This document shows, in pieces, positions 1 through 10,300 of a DNA stretch of 30,782 nucleotides (its first letter is position 1; the number at the start of each line of letters is the position of its first letter). This stretch comes from Priapulus caudatus (Eukaryota > Priapulida > Priapulimorpha > Priapulimorphida > Priapulidae), in the NCBI RefSeq assembly GCF_000485595.1, contig NW_014577467.1, forward strand, positions 184,639 through 215,420, written 5' to 3'. Below the pieces are notes generated by a model, which worked only from the letters and a program-made list of their open reading frames with translations, searched no databases and was not told the origin of the DNA. Made by a program: the position numbers and the translations under genes.

Positions 1-36
1 TATATATATATATAATATATATATATTTATTTATAT
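1..36. repeat. (TA)n microsatellite
   Basis: Almost pure TA dinucleotides at the left edge, in the 3' flank or 3' UTR of the ABCB gene. Confidence 0.9.
26..31 (-). promoter_or_regulatory. possible poly(A) signal AATAAA
   Basis: AATAAA on the minus strand, about 67 nt after the stop codon of the ABCB gene, within AT-rich sequence. Such motifs arise by chance in AT-rich DNA, so this is only a candidate. Confidence 0.4.
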
Positions 37-97
37 ATCTAATATTCGATTCATATATTCTACTAATATAATTTCTCTATTTCTTGACCCTAATTAA

Positions 98-337
98 TTA
101 CAAGCGCACCCAAGCGCCCTTTATCGAATCGCTGCGCGCATGCTCCGGAGACTGCGCGTTATAGAGGGCGTAGTAGCGCTGCCGGCGGTCGAGCAGAGCC
201 TGGTGCGTGCCCTCCTCCACGATTCTACCATTGTGAATCACAGCGATGCGGTCAGCGTTCTGTATCGTCGAGAATCGGTGAGCAATGACGAGGCTGGTGC
301 GACCGCGCTGCGCAGCGTCCAGAGCCTCTTGCACCAC
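98..337 (-). CDS. ABCB1: ABCB last exon: NBD2 H-loop, C-terminus and stop
   Basis: 79 codons and a TAA at 100-98, acceptor acacggcag. It reads [20 protein letters not shown] then [20 protein letters not shown] and a tail ending GAWVRL. The H-loop histidine is in IAHRF (family usually IAHRL). Family motifs EEGTHQ.LL and Y..LY..Q are visible near the end, so the terminus is normal in length. Confidence 0.96.
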   Translation of the reverse strand: MVQEALDAAQRGRTSLVIAHRFSTIQNADRIAVIHNGRIVEEGTHQALLDRRQRYYALYNAQSPEHARSDSIKGAWVRL

Positions 338-1894
338 CTGCCGTGTTAGAACAATAAGGTTAATTAGAATCGCAAGACGCAGCACGAGATCTCGTCACCA
401 CACAGCAGTCGCGTGACAAGGTCGGCTACAGCCAAGAATGTCGAACACGGAATTTGCATTTACGTTACGTGTACGGTCACGTGACGTCACGTAGCGTCAC
501 GTGTAAGGTCACGTGTAAGGTCGCTCCCCCGCGAATCTAGAAAGGGCGAAAAATCTGCGACACGAGGTCTGTGGAAAAAAAGACGTGTTGTGCGGAGCTC
601 GACCAGTGCTTGCGCTGCTGGCTGAGTACATGTTTGCAATATATAGAGCTGGCGTTATCACCATGTAGCTAAACGTTAGACGTGAAAAACAAACTCATAA
701 CATTAACGCCACATCACACGTAACGTCACTATTCATCGCACGTGATATCACACGACATAAAGCCGGGCAAACGAAACAACAAACACACACCCAATGGGCG
801 GAAATAATTATGTTTAAATTAAAATCTCATTAAAAATAACATTGTCGTTTTATTCTATAAATAATTAGGAGATAGTAATTAGATTAATAACATGTTTACA
901 GCAAGAGCTGCCGCACTCGTTCGGTGTGATGTGCGTCATCCCGCGAAATCACACGAGAATTAGCTAAATAAGTTGCAGCCGAGTCTTGTCTAACTTGTCT
1001 GAGCGCACCAGAGACACCGCGACGTGTCTAAGTCCCTTTCTATAGGTGTAGTTAACGCACGGTTAATTGCACATCGTAGTAGAAAGTTTTTTTTTATTAA
1101 AGCTGCTTGAAAAGAGTCAATGCGATATAGATGCTCATGGTAACAATTAACTGACACATGGCCAACTGGTCGGGAATTGATATAGAGAGTTGGCTAATGA
1201 TGCGTATGACAGTCAGAGTAGAGAATGTATAGCCTCGAGAAAAGAGCCATAATCGAATAAGCGATATCACGATTTAATTTGGATGCTACGACTGACAACA
1301 TTGTAGCAGGTGCCAGGGCCAAAGTTGCATAGCAAGATAGCCAGAGCTGCGCAGGAGTAGATAACGAATGTAATGTAGTAAGGATCCTTAGTAAGAGAAG
1401 TCGTTGCGGAAATAATATTATGGATTCTATAATGCGATGAGTATGTATTGTATTTCATAGCCACAGACCTATTTTTTTTTACCTTGTTTGCAAAACATAA
1501 TGTGTGGGAACAGCTGTCTTTCTCATCCCGGACGTAACCGTACCTTATGTGCACTAGTGGGAGATCCGGCGGTGCCTGGTCTATATCGCGCCCAAATTAT
1601 GATATGTATATATTTCAGAAGAAAGTAGAAAATAGGATATGCCACTTCAATAATGCCGTAGTAGTGCGACGAATGAGAACATAATTGGCGTAGTGTGAAA
1701 GACTACTACTGCAATGAAAACTGTAATTGTACAATGTCAATTGAAAAGAAATGTGTGAAATGCAAAAGGTAACATAACGAGATAGAACATCACGAAGGAA
1801 ACGTAACGTACCATAACCATAACACAAGTAAGGCTATCGTGAATTACAAACATTCTAACATACCTTAACCTGGAGAACACGTAACCTCGTAATG

Positions 1895-1947
<53 letters not shown>

Positions 1948-4900
1948 GTTTATGTATATAAACCATGTGCTTGGACACGTCTGTAATACCCTTTCGTTGT
2001 TGGCGTCCAGAGCCGATGTTGCCTCGTCTAGTATGAGAATCTTCGGGTTGCGTACCAGGGCGCGGGCGATTGCAACTCTCTGCTTCTCTCCCCCGCTCAG
2101 CTGTGCTCCCCTCTCTCCGACCCTAGTCTCGTAACCCTGGTAACAGTCACACATTACACACTCAGCTTCCGAATAGCGGCAATACAATACAATGCAATAC
2201 AATGCAATAATATACAATACGAGACAAGACGATGCGATGCGATGAGACGCGATGCAACGCAACTCAACGCAACGCCACGCCACGCCACGCCACGCCACGC
2301 CACATCATGGAATGCAATGCAATGCAAAAAAATAGGGGACGTTACGGTACTTATAATGCTATGCGATACGATATGATACGATACGACACGATACGATATA
2401 ATACAATACAATACAATATAACACAATACGGTGTCTGACAACGGTATACTATCTATTAGGACTATTCCTAGCCGAGATGCGCAAAACTTTTATTTCGCAT
2501 TTTAGAAAACAAAATTCGAACATGCGTAAAAAAAACCGCCACCGTTGCGTTAATTTATATTTTTTAATTAAATTTTTAATTTTTAACCATTCCTGAAAAT
2601 GTCGAAAATGCCCAGGAAGATTTAATGGCCTTTCCTGGACGTTAGTGTTTCTGAAATGGTTTCTAGAAATGTTGAATGTTTCGCCCAAAAATAGACATGT
2701 GCAGACGTGTTATATTCTTATCTTATTTATGTTGTCTGGTATCATAATTATGATAATAATGCTGAGATTATGACAGCAGCAATAATCTCAGCATCATTAT
2801 CATAATTATGATACCAGACAACATAAATAAGATAAGAATATAACATCTGACAAACAACCATCTGCCTGCAGTTATCGCAAATAGTGTTGGACAGAGAGCG
2901 TGCGCCAGAAAGAACGGGAAATGTATAGAAATAGAGTGAAACATAGATCTCAAAGTAAAGGCACATCTCGGAATAGGCCAATAGGATAGGGAAACCAACC
3001 CCCAAGTAAACCAAAACTAAAACGGAGATTTTAAGCCCATAAATGTTAGCACTATGTAGTTCTATTAATTTCAGGACAACGTCGTGGGAATGACAGTGAT
3101 GTCTCTTCCCGTTTATTTGGCACTGCTTCTACAAAGGTGGAGCCTATGACCCACCTGAGGAAGGTTACGTATGAATTCGTGGATGTTAGCTCTGCGTGCA
3201 ACCTCTATGATCTCGCCCATAGGAACGGGACGGCTGTTGTCTCCGTAGGCAATGTTCTCTGAAAGAAACCACATCTATTAGTAGAGATTTCCATAGCTCA
3301 GCCCAGTCTAATCCAGTGGTTCTTAACCTTTTTGAGTCATGGACTTCTTTGAGTATCTGGTAAAAGCTCTCCCAAAGGGTCCCGTGGACCACATGTTAAG
3401 AACCTCTGGTCTAATCTAAAGGCATAGACTGGTCCATAAGATCGATGTGGCTGAGCCCAGAGGATTCTCAACAACCTACGGAGTTAGTCTATCGTACCGA
3501 AATGCCGATTCATTCGGCGTTATTTTCGGTTGCAAAATGTATCGGTTGCAAACCTCTGTATGCCGTTAGCGATCGGGAACGGGAACAAAACAACCCAGAC
3601 TCGATGCCGTTATAAACTACCTAAACTTCTCTCGGCTAACGCCTGGTGAAAACTCGCGAGAACCGCGTTGTCGTGTGCAGCGTGGGAGACTGGATGCGCT
3701 GATCATGACTGACTGACTGGCTGTTCGACTTCATGCTCTGTCATGGAAGTGCAACATAATCACGGCGTTCGTGTAGCGTACGTACATAATCATCATAATG
3801 TTTTCCTAATTTCTCCGAACTTTAGCCATCTACGTCACATTACCATGCCGAATGCTAGCCAGCATGTCTCATAAGCCAGCAAAACATGCTCTAATTATAA
3901 GTAATCAAAAGATTTCTGCAAAATACTGCATCCGCAGTGACCATTATTCTTTTCACGAAGGCACGCGCGGCATTCATCGTTTCAATGCGCTAATTTAATA
4001 TAGTAATCTCAAGCTCTCGTGCTCTTATAGGTTTATAAGTGGATGTAAGATTGAGGCGACACTGATGAGGAAATCGAGGACAAAGGACTTCTTTGCTATG
4101 ATTTCTTTCCTAGCAGAGATGCATCCCCACAACACGCATTATTCATCATCATCATTATCATCATCATCATCACTATCATCATCAATATCATCATTATCAT
4201 CATCATCATCATCATCGTTGTCATCGTCGTCGTCGTTTTCGTCGTAGTATTCATGATGACGCCTTAATGACTGCCACCCACTTATAGAGCTTGTTACGTG
4301 AGACTGTTTGCACACGGGACCTATAGCGGCATGTGTGCCGATGCAACAGCTACTGTAGTGTGTAGATATCACTCATGCTCCGGGATTAGTGTCGAGATTT
4401 TCAGCTAAAGTAACTAAAATTTATTGTTCACATACATTATTCTAGTTGGTACATAGAGTAATAAGTTGAAAATAATGTGTAAATTAAATAATTGCAACAT
4501 TGTAACATTGTAACATTGTAACATTGAATAGAATGAATAAGTGTAAATAGTATTAGTAAAGCACAGATAGCAGAAAAGTAAGTCTGCAAAACACCTCCCT
4601 GAAAATATACTTTGCTCGCGAGCGGTGACTGACGCGTGCGAACTGGAGTTAGTGTGCCGGATGGCTGCACGGAAGCTGAGAGAGGTCACGGTGCGAGCTC
4701 GGTGAGAGACATGGCGGTGCTACGTTGTCGCGTGTGTTTGGTTATTGTTGTCACACGGCTGTCTGGAGCCTTAGTTTTGTTAGTTTTAGGGTATTACGCG
4801 CGCAAATCGAATTGCCGCGTATCCGTGGGCCTTCTTTTGTTAGTGCTCAATGGAAAGAAGATACACTTGCTAATGTATAATTTTATTTTTCAAAAACTAG

Positions 4901-6092
4901 AATCTTTGCTGCATCCAACAGCGTGGGTGGCTTGTTTGGTGTGCATTCCTGTGGTTGCCAGGTGGGTTTTCTAAGTATAAGTGTTTAGGTGTAAAATCAC
5001 GATGACAAGTAGCTTGTTTGCAAAAGCCAAAATAGAAAAAAAAATTTGAGTAAGCAACATAATAATATGGTGGTCATTTGGTCATCATGGTGGTAATTCA
5101 GAGAATGGCATTGTAATTTCTCGAATAAACATTTTTTGATTAATGGTATAAAAAATGTGGCAAATATAGTCGCCTCTGGGAAATTATTTCTTACCATAAT
5201 ACCAGCGCAGGCCAGCGTTGTATTCGCTGTATTAAAATTATTATTTCATAAATAAATCAACAACTAAATACATGTAGACATGCACATGTCGGTCTGATCT
5301 GTTAGTGAACGTATTACTTAGGTCTGTTGTCAGAAACCAATCTGGTATAATTAATAGTCATAACGTTAACATCTTATCGTAGACCCGAAATCTATACACT
5401 GCGTATGAGAAACTCGTAACTTTACCATGTTTCTCTCGACGGTCTGTGAGAAAAGGTTAATATTAAGACTAATATTAAGACGAGTGTTGCTTCTGACAAG
5501 GGGCGTCTGATGCTATTATAGGCTGTATAATAGTCAATGAACAGCAAATTATCTTACGCTTGCATTTCCGAGATTCGCGAAAACGCAATTCGATAATGCT
5601 ACAACGAATACAAGTGCATCCGTTTACGTGACATAGATCGTTCTAGACTGGCACATCACCTCGACATAAAGACAAAGATGCCAGAGTGTAGGGACAGGGT
5701 ACCTGTCTATGGCATCTCGCAACATGCGATTTACATGTTGACTTGCGTAAACAAACCTACTTTTGAAATGCACATCGATGAACATATTGGTGAATATAAC
5801 GATGTGTGATTGTTCTAATGCAGGCTAGTCTTACTGTATTCAGTCGGTGTTACGCAAAGATTACAGGTAAGTGTTAAAACAGTCGACCGCAACATCGAAT
5901 CTTTGAGAACGGAAGAACGTGGCGTCGTAAATAACAACGCGTATAGTAACAACGCTGACAGACAAATAGAAAGAGACGGGAGGGGAAAGAAGACAGAATG
6001 AAAGAAAAAGAGCGAACGAGAACGGAAAGAAAGATAGCAAGATAGCGATAGAACAGGCTATATAGATATAGAGAGAGAGGGAAGCAGAGAAC

Positions 6093-6127
<35 letters not shown>

Positions 6128-7301
6128 AGAGGAGAGAAAGGGACAACGAGAAGGGGAACGAATCAAGCTAAGAACACACACTTACCAGCAATTGTGTTAT
6201 CAAAGAGGATCGGTTCCTGAGACACGACACCGATATTGGAGCGCAGCCAGCGAACATTCAGATCTGTCACGAATTCATCGTCCAGCATCTGCCAAAACGA
6301 TGCTATATTTATACACGATTATCACAATTATAATGATTATCATAATATTAATAATTTTAATAATTATCTTTAAGTCGTTTCTGGTTATGAGCAATGGCGA
6401 TATAATGTTTTAATTATTATTTGCGATCATGTGAAAAACCCAACATTTACTAAAAGAGGTTATTACGCATCGAACCCTGCATTTATAATAATCTATCATG
6501 GCTTCACTCTTTCACGTATTTTTACGCCTGTCTGCGTTTAAAAGAAACATCACGTGCTCGCGTCTTTGTTGATAAACCTACCACAGCGCCATCTTGCGGG
6601 TCGTAGAAGCGTTCGAGTAGCTGTATGATTGTGCTCTTCCCACAACCGCTGCTACCCACGAGCGCGAGCGTCTGACTCGGTCTCACGCTCACATCTATTC
6701 CCTGTAAGACCTCTACTTCTGGTCGTGTCGGATAGTGGAATTTCACATTCCTTAACGTGATCGAACCCGTCACATGCTTCTATAAAGTGTGTATAAGGCT
6801 TCAATTAGAATATCGCTCAAGAGTTACACTTGCATTACACGTATGTTCAAAATCTATTTATGGGATTAACTATACACTTGCTAAGTTGTCACTTTGCAAC
6901 TGTGAGCTATGGCTTTTCTCTCTCTAATTTCCCCATACATGAAAATTCGCTGCATTAATATTGTTTGTGCTGTCTGTCACGTTATAACGAAGATGTCGGT
7001 TAAACAGCACAGGGTATTCAAGTTGAATGGAGCAATATACGGGGTCGTTTGATGTACGACCGCCAGATGGCGCTCACCAGTCTGACGCCGGTCTCGGCGT
7101 AGCTGTCAATCGACGGCTTGTTGTCGATGACTTTGAATATGCGACGTGACGAGGTCTTTGCCTTGGAGTAGTCGGGAATAAAACTGGCACTCTCTCCAAG
7201 AGCCATCGCACCAAACACGATGGCCGAGAATGTCCTGTTATAGATGCACGTGTAATCACTAAGCCAGTGATAGCGAATAGTGTGTGTGCGTGTTTGGGTG
7301 C

Positions 7302-7368
<67 letters not shown>

Positions 7369-10300
7369 TGTGTGTGTGTGTGCGTACAAGCGGGCGAGCG
7401 GGTGGGCGTGCGTGCGTGCGTGCGTTCGTAGGTGCGTGCGTGTGTGCGCCCGCTTGTATGTATGTGTATGTGTATGTGTTTGTATGCGTGTGTGTGCATG
7501 CGTGCGCGCGCGTGTGTGTGTGCGGGCGTGTGCGTGTATGTGTGTGTGCGTTTGTGTATTTACGCAGTCAGGCGATGTCGATATCCCATTCTCGTGCGAG
7601 TCCTATAGCCACTACGCGTTAATTTAGCCAATATCACGACACTGCCTACCGCAGCATTGCCTTCCACGCTCGCGAGCTACAACACGGACCACGCCCACAA
7701 ACGCAAATGAAGGTTACCAATATTTCCCACCTCAATGCATCCGGGCACTCTGCCAACTTCCACCCGAATACATCCGGGCACTCTGCCAACTTCCACCCGA
7801 ATACATCCGGGTACTCTGCCAACTTCCACCTTAATACATCTGTGCACTCTGCCAATTTCCACCTGAATACATCCGGGTACTCGGATACCTTCCATCCGAA
7901 TACATCCGGGCACTCTGCCCATCCCACCCGAACACATCCGGGCACTCTGCATGCCCATCCCTACCTGAATACCTCCTGGTACTGGGCTTCTCCCCTGTCG
8001 ATCAGCGTGGCTCCGTACGAGAAGGCAGCGGCGTAGGCAAAGAAGATGATTGCCTGAGATATGCTGTACGTCACACCGTAGAGGTGCGCCTGCACGCGCA
8101 TGATGTTACTGCAGAGACGATGGAGAGATAAGAGGCGATAGCGCTAATATAGACAGCAGAGAAATGTGACCTAGCTACAGAGAGATATTGATACAGATAG
8201 ATGCAGAGATAGTGAGATGAAGGGAGAGATAAAAAAAAAGAAGATAGATGCAGACGTGGATAATGAATAAAAAGATTGGAGATAGGATTGGTGTGGAGAG
8301 CATGCATAGATGGACAAATATATCATGCTAACATTCGTACATTCGTCCTAATGTGGGAACACTATCTAAACATGCATGTGCTATTCATAGAATGTGTATT
8401 TACATGATAACGTTGTAATAGTATCCACACTGACATGTACCAGCCGTAAGCTAATACGACACATCCAATTTAATACTTTCCATCTTTTTTACGTATTAGA
8501 AAGAATAGTATATTGGAGTAATCATAGTTACATCCGTATAAGCTCATAATATTTATCGATAAACGTTTATATGAATCCAATCATGGATATGGATTCATCC
8601 ACATATATTCACGGATTCAGTTTCACGTGATCATAATAGTATTACATGTGTAGTGGAGAAGCCGCATATGTACGTCTATCTGGCCCGTCCGTGTCAGCGA
8701 AGGTCGTATTTGATCTAACTTAATAACAACCACATATCTTTGTCTAACAAAATTATCGCGTATTAAGCATCCCTATCCTACCGATGCGGTGCTTGCGTCT
8801 TCTCTTCATAGATGGCGCTGAAACTGGCTTCCTTCGACAACGACGCCACCGTGCGGATGTTCTCGATGGCCTCAGCTGCAAACTGTAAATTAGACACGTG
8901 GCAGACATTTGACGAATTAAGTACGTTCAATAGAGACAGGCTTAAATGAGGAGAATGCAAAAGGACGAGAGAGAGAGCTAGAGAGAAAGAGAGAGAGAGA
9001 GAGAGAGAGGGGGGGGGAGAGAAGAGAGAGAGAGAGAAGAGAGAGAGATGAGGGGGGAGAGAGAGCAAGAGGCTAGAGAGAAAGAGCAGAGAGAGAGAGA
9101 GAGAAGAAGAGAGAGCAGCTAGCAGAGATAGAGAGAGAGATAGAGAAGAGGAGAGAGAGACCTCGTCTACGAGGAGAGGGATATAGGAGGGAGGGAAAGA
9201 CAGGTAGACAGCGAGATGAGAGCAGGGCGGGAAGAGAGAGAACCAACCAGCGAAGGAGCGTGAGAGATCCCTCGCTCCAACGAGGAGCAGGGATATAGGA
9301 GGGAGGAAGACCAGATAGACAGAGGAGAGAGAGGGATCTGACGAGAGAGAGAGATCGACGTTGAGAGAGAGAGGATAGAGAGAGCGGGTCCGAGCAAGAG
9401 AGAAAGCGAGAGACGGTGAGAAAAAAACAATGTGAGAGCAGGTGCCACGATGTAGACAGAAAGCACGCATATTCATTATTAGAAATCAGCCATATAGTCA
9501 AACATAAATCCCACGTGGTAGCCATAGAGCCGCACGAGGGGGAGAGAATTGAGAGAGAAGGAGAGAAGGAGAGAGCATGCTAAAGAGAGTGCACGCGAGA
9601 AATTCTCCGGACGCATACCTCTTCCCTCTCTTGCATGGCTTTCTTATGATGGTAGAATGTCCTTGCTGCATGCGCATCTGCTACGAGCGGCTCCGATAGA
9701 AGGCCGCAGGCATGAACGGTCGAGTAATGACGAACGTCAGCTTCCAACTGATAGCAGGCAAGCCATCAGCATCCACGCCGAGTTACGATAGCGCGTTCCA
9801 GCAATGAAGCCAATCTTGCTCCTGTGCCTATAACAACGCCAAACACAGGAGATGCGTGTACAGTGCGTCAGAAACGTGCTCCTGTTGCTATATCAACACG
9901 AACTGAGCAATAGTGTGCATTTCGTCAAAACGTTGCCTACTGTTCCCTATATCAGACACGAAACTCAGACGTGATAGTTCATTGCCGTCAAAAACGTTGC
10001 TCACTAGTTGCAATATAACAACAGAATGCAGAAAGAGAGGCATTGCTGTCAAGAACGTGCTCCTGTTGCATATAACAACACGAACGCAAGCGATTGTGGC
10101 ATTGTGTCACGTGCCTCTTTAGCCGCATACAACAACCATCGATATGCAGAAAGAGAGTGCATTGCTCAAAAGGTGCTCCTGTTGCAATAATTGCATAATT
10201 GCGACTTGGGAAACGTAAAAACGCTGGTTTCAAATCCTGCTCCCTGTGGGAAACTCGTGTTGCCTGACAGCTTAGCAAGGATGGACATTATTACATGATA

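Larger units (their letters stand above)
338..1989 (-). other. last intron of the ABCB gene (1.65 kb)
   Basis: GT-AG intron between the NBD2 signature and H-loop exons. It holds a cluster of CACGTG/TGACGTCA motifs at 478-744 and an AT microsatellite at 1894-1945. I see no other coding signal; short open frames here have no family features. Confidence 0.85.
2137..3154 (-). other. intron between NBD2 helical and signature exons
   Basis: About 1 kb. It contains a pentanucleotide mosaic (2178-2432) and a long hairpin (2708-2845). Nothing else recognisable. Confidence 0.85.
3259..6185 (-). other. large intron (2.9 kb) inside NBD2
   Basis: It holds a hAT MITE (3314-3408), an (ATC)n tract (4142-4246), an 8-bp repeat (4496-4526) and a GA-rich tract (5990-6140). 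A GC-richer part near 4600-4830 opens a plus-strand frame without recognisable domains. The rest shows no clear feature. Confidence 0.8.

Noticed and set aside
2708-2845. Intrinsic transcription terminator
   Set aside because: It is far too long, AT-rich, inside an intron, and bacterial terminators do not apply here.
7646-8036. Frames with an 11-residue repeat on both strands
   Set aside because: The 33-bp minisatellite is a multiple of three and reads open in several frames; it overlaps the TM11 exon only at its edge.
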